47,515 bases of DNA. Origin: an uncultured Clostridia bacterium. Its GTDB lineage: Bacteria; Bacillota; Clostridia; Christensenellales; UBA1242. Below, piece by piece: positions 8,943 through 16,676 of this stretch (the stretch's first letter is position 1; every line of letters starts with the position of its first letter). The stretch lies in contig CALVTR010000010.1 in NCBI GenBank assembly GCA_944362965.1, forward strand, positions 1 through 47,515, written 5' to 3'. The translations under genes were made by a program, and so were the position numbers. The notes below the pieces were generated by a model. It saw nothing but the letters and a program-made list of their open reading frames with translations, searched no databases and had not been told where the DNA came from.

Positions 8943-9410
8943 ATGGAAAGTTTTGAATATTTTAATGATTTTAAATCGGATGAATTTAAGAATATTTTTA
9001 CAGAATACTATCTTGGCGAAGGTATCACTTTAAGCAAGGATACAAAAGTTTTTGACGAGATAGAAAATTCAAGCAAAAAGCATGGAACAAAGTGCATTGT
9101 TTGCAAAAAGTCAAACAAAATTTTTGGCTTTATTTTGTTTAGAATTGTTAAACTTTGCGATGAGAAACATTTTTTTAAGTATAATTTCGGCTATATTGAA
9201 GAGCTTTATGTGGCAGAAAACGCAAGAAATAACCATGTTGCATCAAGACTTATAGAGCAATTTGAGAGCTATCTAAAACAAAATGGAATAAAAGCTATTG
9301 TTTTGACCGCAGAAGAAAAGGTATATGATTTTTATAAAAAACAAGGTTTTGAAGAAGATAATTCAATGTCTTGCAAAAATAAATTAAAATGTTTCACTAA
9401 AAAAATTTAA
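8943..9410 (+). CDS. GNAT-family N-acetyltransferase
   Basis: 155 aa from the ATG at 8943. The 75 bases of open frame upstream contain the promoter and are probably not translated. The GNAT core is seen as IEELYVAENARNNHVASRLIEQF (strand 4 and the acetyl-CoA loop, about 85-107), with the usual R/Q-x-x-G-x-G/A loop degenerate as ARNNHVAS, and strand 5 LTAEEKVYDFYKKQGF. Substrate cannot be predicted. Monocistronic. Confidence 0.75.
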   Translation: MESFEYFNDFKSDEFKNIFTEYYLGEGITLSKDTKVFDEIENSSKKHGTKCIVCKKSNKIFGFILFRIVKLCDEKHFFKYNFGYIEELYVAENARNNHVASRLIEQFESYLKQNGIKAIVLTAEEKVYDFYKKQGFEEDNSMSCKNKLKCFTKKI

Positions 9411-9462
9411 TGTAAATGGAATATTAAAAATAGATAGAGTGATAAAAAATTATAAAAATCAC

Positions 9463-9517
9463 TTGATTTATTTGCAAACTTGTGTTATACTATCAAAGTA
9501 AAGCAAATTTGCTTTAC
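9463..9517 (+). promoter_or_regulatory. ylxM-ffh promoter with a 20-bp perfect palindrome at the start site
   Basis: TTGATT (9463-9468), 17-bp spacer, TATACT (9486-9491). The palindrome GTAAAGCAAATTTGCTTTAC (9498-9517) begins at the predicted transcription start and ends two bases before the RBS (AGGAGA), so it is either an operator or an RNA hairpin able to reach the ribosome-binding region. Confidence 0.65.
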
Positions 9518-9527
9518 AGGAGAAGCT

Positions 9528-9821
9528 ATGAAAGTTGAAGATAAGGTGAGATTACTTAAACTTTTTGACCTATACGGAAGCCTGCTCAGCAAAGGTCAGC
9601 AAGAGATAATGTCGTGCTACTTAAATAACGACCTCACCATAAGCGAAATAGCCGTAAACTTAAACGTTTCTCGTCAAGCCGTCAATGACAGCATAACAAA
9701 AGGCGAGAGAAAACTTGATAGCTTAGAGAAAAAATTAAAACTTTGCCAGAGAATAGACGATTTAGAAAAACAACTTGAAAGTTTAAAAAATGCAAAGAAG
9801 GTAGATAAAAAGGAGAAGTAA
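9528..9821 (+). CDS. ylxM: YlxM-type putative HTH DNA-binding protein (UPF0122), SRP-associated
   Basis: 97 aa from the ATG at 9528 (RBS AGGAGA). The sigma-70 region 4-like helix-turn-helix is LTISEIAVNLNVSRQAV at about 37-53; the protein ends in a Lys-rich helix. YlxM precedes ffh throughout Bacillota and stimulates SRP in some species. Its TAA overlaps the ffh ATG (TAATG), so translation is coupled. The palindrome in its leader makes autoregulation conceivable. Confidence 0.9.
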   Translation: MKVEDKVRLLKLFDLYGSLLSKGQQEIMSCYLNNDLTISEIAVNLNVSRQAVNDSITKGERKLDSLEKKLKLCQRIDDLEKQLESLKNAKKVDKKEK

Positions 9822-11131
9822 TGGCGTTATTTTCATCTTTATCAGAGAAATTCAACCATATATTTTCAAAGTTGACAAAACGTGGCAGACTTACCGAACT
9901 TGAAATCAAGGAAGCAATGAGAGAAGTTCGTATAGCTCTTCTTGAAGCTGATGTCAACTATATGGTTGCAAAAGACTTTGTCAAAAACGTTTCAGAAAAA
10001 GCGGTTGGTGATGAAGTATTAAAAAGTTTAACCCCAGCACAGCAGGTTATTAAGATTGTCAGAGACGAGCTTACAACTCTCATGTCATCAAACAATCAAA
10101 AGCTTGCAGTGGCACCAAACCCACCAACAATCATTATGATGTGTGGTCTTCAAGGTGCGGGCAAAACCACAATGTGCGCAAAGCTTGGCGCATATTTAAA
10201 GAAGTCAGGCAAGAAGCCACTACTTGTAGCGTGCGACATCTATCGTCCTGCAGCTATAACTCAGCTTCAAGTTGTCGGCAAACAAGCAAATGTTGAAGTG
10301 TTCGAGCGTGGCACTCAAAACCCTGTAAAAACTGCAAAGCAGGCAGTTGAACATGCACTGAAGCAGGGGCTAGACACAGTTATAATTGATACCGCAGGCA
10401 GACTTCACATAAATGAAGAGCTGATGGACGAGCTTAAAAACATCAAAAAAGAAGTCTCTCCAACAGAAATCTTGCTTGTTGTTGATGCAATGACAGGTCA
10501 AGATGCAGTCACTGTTGCCGAAGCTTTCAATAAAGACCTTGACATCACGGGCATAATCCTGACTAAACTCGATGGTGATACTCGTGGTGGTGCGGCTCTT
10601 TCAATCAAAGCCATAACAGGCAAGCCTATCAAATTCACAGGTGTGGGCGAAAAGATTGGCGACATAGAGCCTTTCTATCCAGACCGAATTGCCAGCCGAA
10701 TACTTGGCATGGGCGACGTGCTTTCACTTATTGAAAAGGCACAGGAAGCGGTCAGTGAAGAACAAGCAAAAGAGCTTGAAAAGAAGTTCCGTGAAAACTC
10801 ATTCACTTTTGATGACTACCTTGCTCAGCTTGAAAGCATCAAAAAAATGGGTAATTTAAAAGACTTGATTGCAATGATACCAGGACTTGGCGGAAAAGTT
10901 AAAAATCTAGACATTGATGAACGTCAGCTTCAAGTCAACAAGGCAATAATTCAGTCAATGACGCCGCAAGAACGCCGCAATCCTGATATAATCAAGGCAA
11001 GCAGGCGTCAACGTATTGCAAAGGGCAGCGGAACATCTATTCAGCAAGTAAATCAGCTTTTAAAGCAATTTGAGCAATCAAAAGAGCTGATGAAACAAAT
11101 GAAAAGTGGCAAATTTAGAAAAATGTTCTAA
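9821..11131 (+). CDS. ffh: Signal recognition particle GTPase Ffh (SRP54)
   Basis: 436 aa. Binds signal sequences and the SRP RNA and delivers ribosomes to FtsY at the membrane. The N domain is followed by the G domain with P-loop GLQGAGKTT at 109-117, DTAGRLH (G3) and TKLDGDTRGG (G4 region). The C-terminal M domain ends with a Met/Gln/Lys-rich stretch (about 330-436) as expected for signal-peptide and RNA binding. Start overlaps the ylxM stop. The SRP RNA gene is not in this window. Confidence 0.97.
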   Translation: MALFSSLSEKFNHIFSKLTKRGRLTELEIKEAMREVRIALLEADVNYMVAKDFVKNVSEKAVGDEVLKSLTPAQQVIKIVRDELTTLMSSNNQKLAVAPNPPTIIMMCGLQGAGKTTMCAKLGAYLKKSGKKPLLVACDIYRPAAITQLQVVGKQANVEVFERGTQNPVKTAKQAVEHALKQGLDTVIIDTAGRLHINEELMDELKNIKKEVSPTEILLVVDAMTGQDAVTVAEAFNKDLDITGIILTKLDGDTRGGAALSIKAITGKPIKFTGVGEKIGDIEPFYPDRIASRILGMGDVLSLIEKAQEAVSEEQAKELEKKFRENSFTFDDYLAQLESIKKMGNLKDLIAMIPGLGGKVKNLDIDERQLQVNKAIIQSMTPQERRNPDIIKASRRQRIAKGSGTSIQQVNQLLKQFEQSKELMKQMKSGKFRKMF

Positions 11132-11240
11132 AAGATAGCTTTAAATGGCTAAATATGATTAAAAATATAGCGAATATTATCGTATATCCCGTTTAAGCAT
11201 AGCTTAGGCGTTAAGATATAAATTTTTAAAGGAGGAAAAC

Positions 11241-11492
11241 ATGGCAGTTAAAATCAGACTTACAAGAATGGGCGACAAGAAATCACCATTTTACAGAGTA
11301 ATCGTTGCTGATTCAAGAGCTCCAAGAGATGGAAAGTTCATTGACATACTTGGAACATACAATCCACTCACAGACCCAGCTACAATCAACATCGACACTG
11401 AAAAAGCAAGCAAGTGGCTCAAAAATGGCGCAACTCCAACTGACACAGCTAAGCAAATTCTTGTTCGAAGTGGCGTAATTGAGAAAAAATAA
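11241..11492 (+). CDS. rpsP: 30S ribosomal protein S16
   Basis: 83 aa, strong RBS AAAGGAGG. The start [19 protein letters not shown] and the GTYNPLTDP segment are diagnostic for S16. First gene of the rpsP-khpA-rimM-trmD operon; the 109-nt gap after ffh holds no clear terminator, so read-through from ffh is possible. Confidence 0.97.
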   Translation: MAVKIRLTRMGDKKSPFYRVIVADSRAPRDGKFIDILGTYNPLTDPATINIDTEKASKWLKNGATPTDTAKQILVRSGVIEKK

Positions 11493-11539
11493 TAGATTTA
11501 TAGGGAAGTTAAGTTTTACCTATAACAATAGGAGTTAAT

Positions 11540-11770
11540 ATGAAAGAACTTGTAGAATATATCGTAAAAAGCCTTGTAATTGATGAAAACAGTGTAAGCG
11601 TCACAGAAACAGAAGACGAAGGCGCAGTTGTTGTCCACGTCTTTGTTGCTCCAGACGATATGGGCAGAGTGATAGGAAAAGCTGGAAAGATTGCTTCTAG
11701 CATAAGAACAATCGTTCAGTCAATATCTTCAAGACAACATAAAAAAGTTGTTGTTAAGTTTGGAGAATAA
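11540..11770 (+). CDS. khpA: KH-domain RNA-binding protein KhpA (YlqC)
   Basis: 76 aa, the usual KhpA size. One KH fold with the GxxG loop in GRVIGKAGK (about 45-53). KhpA pairs with KhpB in several Bacillota to bind RNA and affect cell elongation. It sits between rpsP and rimM as normal; its stop is one base before the rimM GTG. Confidence 0.93.
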   Translation: MKELVEYIVKSLVIDENSVSVTETEDEGAVVVHVFVAPDDMGRVIGKAGKIASSIRTIVQSISSRQHKKVVVKFGE

Positions 11771-11771
11771 G

Positions 11772-12257
11772 GTGATTGAGATAGCAAAAATTTTAAAACC
11801 GCAAGGAATAAAAGGTGAAGTAAAAGCTTTGCCTTTAACTAATGTCCTTGCTGTTTTTAAATCACTAAAAAACGCCGTTGTTGGCGAAAAAGAAATGGAA
11901 ATTGAAAAAGTTTCACTTAGACAAGGGTTTTTATATATAAAATTTAAAAATATAGACACAAGAAATGACGCAGAGACGTTGCGAAATTTTATGATTAAAA
12001 TTGATAAAACTTTGATAGAAGAGAGCAAAGGCGATGACGAATTTTTAATTGACGATTTGATAGGCATGGTGCTTTATGACAAACAAGGCAACCTTGTTGG
12101 ACAAATAATGGAGATAGTCAATTACGGCTCATGTGATATTTTTATCATTGAAAAAGAAGGTCGAAGTTATCAAGCACCTTATGTTGACGATGTCTTTATC
12201 AAGGAAGGCGACAAGCTTGTTGTAGACGGCGAGAAACTTAAGGAGATTATGATATGA
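11772..12257 (+). CDS. rimM: 16S rRNA processing protein RimM
   Basis: 161 aa from the GTG at 11772, which follows GGAG (11762-11765) at six bases and gives the normal start (M)IEIAKILKPQGIKGEVKALP. An earlier in-frame start inside khpA is not supported. Two-domain protein: RimM N-terminal barrel and C-terminal PRC barrel (LIGMVLYDKQGNLVGQIMEI). It helps mature the 30S head with S19. Its last codons overlap the trmD ATG by four bases. Confidence 0.94.
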   Translation: MIEIAKILKPQGIKGEVKALPLTNVLAVFKSLKNAVVGEKEMEIEKVSLRQGFLYIKFKNIDTRNDAETLRNFMIKIDKTLIEESKGDDEFLIDDLIGMVLYDKQGNLVGQIMEIVNYGSCDIFIIEKEGRSYQAPYVDDVFIKEGDKLVVDGEKLKEIMI

Positions 12258-12922
12258 AAATAGATATCTTAACTCTTTTCCCTGAAAGTTTTTCATATCT
12301 CAATTCAAGCATCTTGAAAAGAGCTCAAGAGAGTGGGAAGATTGAGATAAATATCATAGATATACGTGCGTTTTCTTTAGATAAGCATAAAAAATGTGAT
12401 GATTATCCTTTTGGTGGCGGTGCTGGGATGCTTATGATGGTTCAACCTGTCTATGACGCGGTTAAAAGTGTGCAAGATGAAAATGCAGTTATTGTTATGC
12501 CGTCTCCGAGTGGCAAAACGCTTAATGTTGAAAGTGTCAAAGAGCTTTCAAAACTTGAGCATATAATTTTTATCTGTGGACACTATGAAGGGCTTGACGA
12601 GCGTATTAAAGATATCTTTCACCCAATAGAAATTTCAATAGGTGACTATGTGCTGACGGGTGGCGAGCTTCCAACTATGGTTATAGTTGATGCCGTGTCA
12701 CGTTTTGTTAGTGGGGTTATCAATGAAGAGAGTTTAAAAGAAGAAAGTTTCTCAAGCGGCTTGCTTGAATATCCGCAATATACAAGACCAGCGGACTTTA
12801 TAGGCTATAAAGTGCCCGATGTGCTACTCTCTGGCAATCATGCTGAGATAGAAAAGTGGAGAAAAGAAAAGTCACTTGAAAAAACAAAACAAATTCGTCC
12901 TGACTTGTTAAAGAAACTTTAA
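12254..12922 (+). CDS. trmD: tRNA (guanine(37)-N(1))-methyltransferase TrmD
   Basis: 222 aa. SPOUT-fold methyltransferase making m1G37 in tRNAs with G36-G37. Key segments: DIRAFSLDKHKKCDDYPFGG with the GGGAGM loop, ICGHYEGLDERI (SAM trefoil knot) and SIGDYVLTGGELP, followed by the C-terminal tRNA-binding domain. It overlaps rimM by four bases. In most Bacillota rplS comes next, but here a cloverleaf element and rbgA follow. Confidence 0.97.
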   Translation: MKIDILTLFPESFSYLNSSILKRAQESGKIEINIIDIRAFSLDKHKKCDDYPFGGGAGMLMMVQPVYDAVKSVQDENAVIVMPSPSGKTLNVESVKELSKLEHIIFICGHYEGLDERIKDIFHPIEISIGDYVLTGGELPTMVIVDAVSRFVSGVINEESLKEESFSSGLLEYPQYTRPADFIGYKVPDVLLSGNHAEIEKWRKEKSLEKTKQIRPDLLKKL

Positions 12923-13013
12923 TGCGGCTATCATAAAGTATTGAATTTATAAAAAATAGGTTTTCAAATTTTATCGTTTTAAATGCGGTTTTATTTATAA
13001 GTGAATTAAAGCG

Positions 13014-13033
13014 ACACGTTTTATTTAACGTGT
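13014..13033. repeat. Small hairpin abutting element B
   Basis: ACACGTT (13014-13020) and AACGTGT (13027-13033), 7 bp with a 6-nt loop, one base before element B. Confidence 0.6.
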
Positions 13034-13034
13034 G

Positions 13035-13120
13035 CCGAGAAGGCAAAAATTTTGCCCGCAAAATTTTTAGATTGCTTTGCAAAAGCAATCAAGTTTACCC
13101 ATAGGCAAACGCCTTCTCGG
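13035..13120. repeat. Cloverleaf (four-way-junction) palindromic element B
   Basis: Outer perfect 10-bp inverted repeat CCGAGAAGGC (13035-13044) / GCCTTCTCGG (13111-13120). Inside are hairpins 13045-13054/13059-13068 (10 bp, loop CCCG), 13070-13078/13082-13090 (9 bp, 3-nt loop) and a weaker third near 13093-13110 (GTTTaCC/GGcAAAC). It fills the trmD-rbgA gap (12923-13224), exactly where rplS would normally be. The rest of the gap is AT-rich with no gene. Confidence 0.8.
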
Positions 13121-13224
13121 AACCCAAAACCATCGCAAATTCAATAAAATTTATCAAAATCGCCATAAAAACACATAAAAAAACTAGAAAAAAGCTCGTT
13201 TTTTCTTTAAAAGGAGAGATAAAG

Positions 13225-14040
13225 ATGAAAATAAATTGGTTTCCGGGTCACATGACAAAAGCACTAAAAGACATACAAAAACAGCTAGCAAATGTCGACG
13301 TGGTGATTTATGTTTTAGATGCACGTGCACCTATATCATCTATCAATCCAAGTTTAAGCAAACTCTCACAGAACAAACCTGTGCTTTATGTGTTCAATAA
13401 AACCGACATTGCAGATTTCGAACGTGTCAAAACTCTTGCAAAACCATATAAAAGCGAAAATAGTGACTATGTGCTTCAAAACAGCACAATGTCAGGTAGC
13501 GGAAAAATAATCAAACAAAAAATTTTAAACCTTGCTCATGATAAAATTGAAAAGTTAAAAAACAAGGGTATAAGAGCGGTGATAAGAGCGATTGTTATAG
13601 GCGTGCCAAATTCAGGCAAAAGCACTCTTGTCAACAATCTTTGTGGCAAGGCTAAGACTGTCACAGGCAACCGACCGGGCGTTACAAAATCATCTCAATG
13701 GGTGTCACTAGGCGATAATATAGAACTTTGCGACACGCCCGGCACTCTCTATCCAAACCTTGCCGACCAAGAAGTTGCAAAGAAACTTCTTTTTATTGGA
13801 AGCATAAAAGATGAGATTATAGTTGATATTTGTGAGCTTGCTGAAGAATTTTTGAAGATGGCGTCAGAGCGATATCAAGAACTTTTAGTCAGCCGCTTCG
13901 GGCAGGATTTAACGTTAGATGCAATAGCAAGAAAACGTGGCTATAGATTGTCAAAAGATGAATATGACCTAGAGCGAACAGCACAAGCTGTCTTAGATGA
14001 TTTCAGAAAAGGCCGCATAGGGAAAATCACTTTAGACTAA
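13225..14040 (+). CDS. rbgA: Ribosome biogenesis GTPase RbgA (YlqF)
   Basis: 271 aa, RBS AAGGAGAG. Circularly permuted GTPase: the G4 motif NKTD precedes the P-loop GVPNSGKSTLVN and G3 DTPGT. The start KINWFPGHMTKAL is typical of YlqF. RbgA acts late in 50S assembly, for L16, L27 and L36 incorporation. It follows trmD as in Bacillus except that rplS is missing between them. No close RNase HII gene follows. Confidence 0.95.
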   Translation: MKINWFPGHMTKALKDIQKQLANVDVVIYVLDARAPISSINPSLSKLSQNKPVLYVFNKTDIADFERVKTLAKPYKSENSDYVLQNSTMSGSGKIIKQKILNLAHDKIEKLKNKGIRAVIRAIVIGVPNSGKSTLVNNLCGKAKTVTGNRPGVTKSSQWVSLGDNIELCDTPGTLYPNLADQEVAKKLLFIGSIKDEIIVDICELAEEFLKMASERYQELLVSRFGQDLTLDAIARKRGYRLSKDEYDLERTAQAVLDDFRKGRIGKITLD

Positions 14041-14113
14041 AAAACTATATTTTTTATTAAAAAATAATAGAAAAATAACATAAAAATTATAAAATTTTTA
14101 AAAGTAGGCTTAA

Positions 14114-14458
14114 ATGAAAGAATTAAACAAAGTTTTAGGTGTCAGCGGCGAAACGCTTGCTAGTAATTTCTTAAAGAAAAATGGCTATAAAATAATAGAG
14201 CGAAACTATAAAAATAAGCTTGGCGAAATTGATATCATAGCAAGCAATAAAAAGACGATTGTTTTTGTGGAAGTCAAAGCAAGAGACACTATTGTTTATG
14301 GACGCCCAAGTGAAGCGGTCAATTTTTATAAACAAAATAAGATACGCAAAGTTGCCCAGCAGTTTTTGCTTGAAAATAAGCTTAATGATTTTCCTTGCAG
14401 GTTTGACGTCATAGAAATTGTTGGAGATAAAATAATTCATATAGAAAACGCATTTTAA
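14114..14458 (+). CDS. yraN: YraN family protein (UPF0102, nuclease-like fold)
   Basis: 114 aa. Shows the restriction-endonuclease-like signature of the family: GEIDIIA with Asp, then VFVEVKAR (ExK). Its cellular role is unproven. It commonly lies downstream of ylqF/rnhB in Bacillota, which fits its place here. No strong RBS is seen before the ATG. Confidence 0.9.
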   Translation: MKELNKVLGVSGETLASNFLKKNGYKIIERNYKNKLGEIDIIASNKKTIVFVEVKARDTIVYGRPSEAVNFYKQNKIRKVAQQFLLENKLNDFPCRFDVIEIVGDKIIHIENAF

Positions 14459-14459
14459 G

Positions 14460-14482
14460 TGCATAGCAATATGCATTTTTTT
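14460..14482 (+). terminator. Terminator after yraN
   Basis: TGCATA (14460-14465), GCAA loop, TATGCA (14470-14475), then a T run. Confidence 0.8.
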
Positions 14483-14528
14483 GTTTTAAAAATAGAAACT
14501 TCGGCAATAATAATATAAAAGGTGGAAT

Positions 14529-15062
14529 ATGTCAAATTTATTAAGAAAACATAAAAACAAACTTTTTATATTTTTAATTGTATTTTTATTGAGTTTTTCA
14601 GCTATTTTTTTGCTGTCTTGCGAAAATTCCACACAGCTTCAATGTGCAACTATCTCTGAAATAACTTCAGCAGGAAGCGAAAATTATGCTGTGCGAATAA
14701 ATTTTTTAAATGATAGCAGGGTGGAAGAAAAATATGTTGACGTTCAGATAAAGTGTGATAAAACCTGTCAGCTTATCTTCTGGGAAGAAAATCAAGATAA
14801 AATAACACTTAACATTGATGATTATGATGAATGGTTTTCGCTGACGTCACTTATCTGCGAAGCGAAAGGGCAAACAGGGCAAGAGAGCTTTGAAAAATTT
14901 AAGGATGCCACAGGAAAAACATATCTTTTTAACTATGACGGAAACCTAGAGATAACCTTACGTGTTGTTGTGGGCGACGTTGAAGATAATAGTGCTGGCA
15001 CAGGGCAAATACTCGTTGGAAGCGAGCCAATTTCCGATCAGAAAACATTAAAAATCAAATAA
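14529..15062 (+). CDS. Putative lipoprotein of unknown function
   Basis: 177 aa, RBS AGGTGG. A Lys-rich N-terminus and hydrophobic stretch (about 11-30) end in the lipobox L-L-S-C, with Cys about residue 31, so the mature protein should be anchored on the outer face of the membrane. The rest is soluble, acidic and predicted mostly beta; it matches no family I recognise. Stands alone between two terminators. Confidence 0.7.
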   Translation: MSNLLRKHKNKLFIFLIVFLLSFSAIFLLSCENSTQLQCATISEITSAGSENYAVRINFLNDSRVEEKYVDVQIKCDKTCQLIFWEENQDKITLNIDDYDEWFSLTSLICEAKGQTGQESFEKFKDATGKTYLFNYDGNLEITLRVVVGDVEDNSAGTGQILVGSEPISDQKTLKIK

Positions 15063-15092
15063 AGGCAAAAAATTGCTTTTATTTTTTTTTAT
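15058..15092 (+). terminator. Terminator after the lipoprotein gene
   Basis: A short stem (AAAGGCAA/TTGCTTTT with one G-T pair) with an A-rich loop is followed by a long T run. Confidence 0.7.
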
Positions 15093-15143
15093 TTTATAGT
15101 ATATTATTATCATAAGATGTTTTTGTTTTAAAGGAGCAATTCA

Positions 15144-15809
15144 ATGATAAAGATAAAAAATTTATTTCTTCGTTATACCCGAGAGTTCTATGCTCTCTAT
15201 GATATAAACATTGATATCGCAGCTGGCGAAAGTGTGGCATTTGTCGGCGAAGATGAAAGCGGCAAAACTAGCCTTTTAAGAATACTTGCAAAACTTGAAA
15301 AACTCACTAAAGGGGAAGTTTATATCAAAGACATTCCACTTGATAAACTCAATTTCAAAACTGATATCAATGCAGGCTACGTGCCAGCAACCCCTGTGTT
15401 TTTAGAGAAAAAATCAGTTTACGAAAATTTCAAATATATCTTGAAAGGTTGGGAATACACAGATAAGGAAATTGAAAACAAGATAAACAGCACAATCATT
15501 GAATATTCGCTTGAAAAAATTAAGGATACAAAACTTAAAGATTTAACCCTTGAAGAAAAATATGTTTTGTCGCTTATAAGACTCACTTTAAGACCGAGCC
15601 TTGAACTTCTTATGATAGACAACATCTTTGATAAGCTTTCAGAGCCAACTAAGGAAGTTGTTTTTAATTTGATAAAACAGCTAAAAACCAAGAAAACAAC
15701 ACTAATCGTTGCAACCACAAAGGAAGAGATTGCAGATAGTCTATGCAAACGCAAAATATATTTCAAGGATGGTTCAATAGTCGACAATTTAGATGAAGGC
15801 AATAAATAA
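15144..15809 (+). CDS. Orphan ABC-type ATPase with degenerate catalytic motifs
   Basis: 221 aa, RBS AAAGGAG. Walker A is intact (GEDESGKT, 35-42). The signature loop that should read LSGGQ is LTLEEK (134-139). Walker B is LLMIDN, with Asn160 where the catalytic Glu should be, and the switch His is replaced by Thr (VATTK, about 190-193). The protein may therefore bind ATP but hydrolyse it poorly. No permease gene is adjacent, and no extra domain is present. It could be a regulatory or structural ABC subunit that pairs with an active partner. Confidence 0.8.
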   Translation: MIKIKNLFLRYTREFYALYDINIDIAAGESVAFVGEDESGKTSLLRILAKLEKLTKGEVYIKDIPLDKLNFKTDINAGYVPATPVFLEKKSVYENFKYILKGWEYTDKEIENKINSTIIEYSLEKIKDTKLKDLTLEEKYVLSLIRLTLRPSLELLMIDNIFDKLSEPTKEVVFNLIKQLKTKKTTLIVATTKEEIADSLCKRKIYFKDGSIVDNLDEGNK

Positions 15810-15814
15810 AAATG

Positions 15815-15840
15815 CAGCAGTTAAATACTGCTGTTTTTTT
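15815..15840. terminator. Terminator between the ABC ATPase gene and the convergent N/Q-rich gene
   Basis: CAGCAGT (15815-15821) pairs with ACTGCTG (15827-15833) and is followed by a T run; it may serve both convergent genes. Confidence 0.8.
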
Positions 15841-15849
15841 AATCAAATT

Positions 15850-16281
15850 TTACAAAATAATCTCATCACTTGGTGGGATTTTTTCTTGTGTGCTATCATC
15901 TTTGCTCTTATCTTCACTTTGACTTTTGCTTTGCCCTGTTAAAGCGGACATCATATCAGCAATAGATGCGTTTTTATTTCCACTCAGCAAAGATAGAAGC
16001 ATAGGCATCAAATTATTTTGATTGAATGGATTGCCGCTAGCCTGATTTGAAAACTGCTCTCCAGTGTTTGATGCAAAACTTTGAGCGTTTACATTGTTTT
16101 GTGTGTTATTTTGATTTTCTCCCGCTACAAACATCTCATCAGGGTAATAGGAAGAAGCGTTATTCTGCGAATTTTGTGTGTTTTGATTGTTTTGGCTGTT
16201 TTCCTGTGAAAAATTCTGAGCATTTGTGTTAAATCCGCCCATAAGCATTTTTGAAAGCATATCAAAAACAGAATTATCCAT
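15850..16281 (-). CDS. Asn/Gln-rich low-complexity protein
   Basis: 143 aa. Residues about 18-90 are almost entirely Asn, Gln, Ser and small residues with scattered aromatics, a composition like prion-like or phase-separating domains. Flanks are hydrophobic and helical: DNSVFDMLSKMLMGG at the start and LMPMLLSLLSGNKNASIADMMSALTG at about 91-116. The acidic Ser/Lys tail has no anchor. No family recognised. It is divergent from the small gene/subtilisin pair. Confidence 0.65.
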   Translation of the reverse strand: MDNSVFDMLSKMLMGGFNTNAQNFSQENSQNNQNTQNSQNNASSYYPDEMFVAGENQNNTQNNVNAQSFASNTGEQFSNQASGNPFNQNNLMPMLLSLLSGNKNASIADMMSALTGQSKSQSEDKSKDDSTQEKIPPSDEIIL

Positions 16282-16391
16282 ATTAAGTTATATTCAAAAG
16301 AAATGGAAAAGTTGATTATATAAAAAATCTTAATTTATTTTTATATGAAATTGTATTCGGCAGCGTGCATATACTAAGTTAGGAGCAGGTT

Positions 16392-16676
16392 ATGGGCAGA
16401 TTGTCAGATTTTAAATCAAATGAGAATAGTCAAAAAGACGATGTCAAGTCAAAAAAAGAAAGCATAACAGAAAAAGACGTTATGGACAAATACAATCAGT
16501 ATAAAGATATGTCGTCATCTCAGTTAAATAACGAGCTTTTCAAAGAAGTTGCAAAACAAAAACAAGCGGGCACTTTTGACTATGCAAGACTTGAAGGCAT
16601 GCTTGAAAGTTTGCGTGGTTCTTTAACAGAAGAAAATTATCAAAATATGAAAAGGATACTTGAAAGTTTGAAATGA
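16392..16676 (+). CDS. Small charged helical protein, coupled to a subtilisin gene
   Basis: 94 aa, RBS AGGAGCAGG. The N-terminal third is Lys/Asp/Ser-rich and probably disordered; the rest looks helical (KDVMDKYNQYKDMSSSQLNN, FDYARLEGMLESLRG). Its stop overlaps the start of the next gene (ATGA), so the two are translationally coupled. It may be a partner or substrate of that protease; no family recognised. Confidence 0.7.
   Translation: MGRLSDFKSNENSQKDDVKSKKESITEKDVMDKYNQYKDMSSSQLNNELFKEVAKQKQAGTFDYARLEGMLESLRGSLTEENYQNMKRILESLK

Noticed and set aside
11132-11240. Structured leader (attenuator) before rpsP
   Set aside because: Only very short self-complementary pieces such as AAGC/GCTT are present; no convincing fold.
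12798-13088. Minus-strand frame over the end of trmD
   Set aside because: Antisense to trmD and element B, with no RBS or recognisable protein.
16347-16375. Sporulation-sigma-like promoter (CATATACTA) before the small gene/subtilisin pair
   Set aside because: The -10-like match alone is weak and no matching -35 spacing was found, so no sigma factor was assigned.
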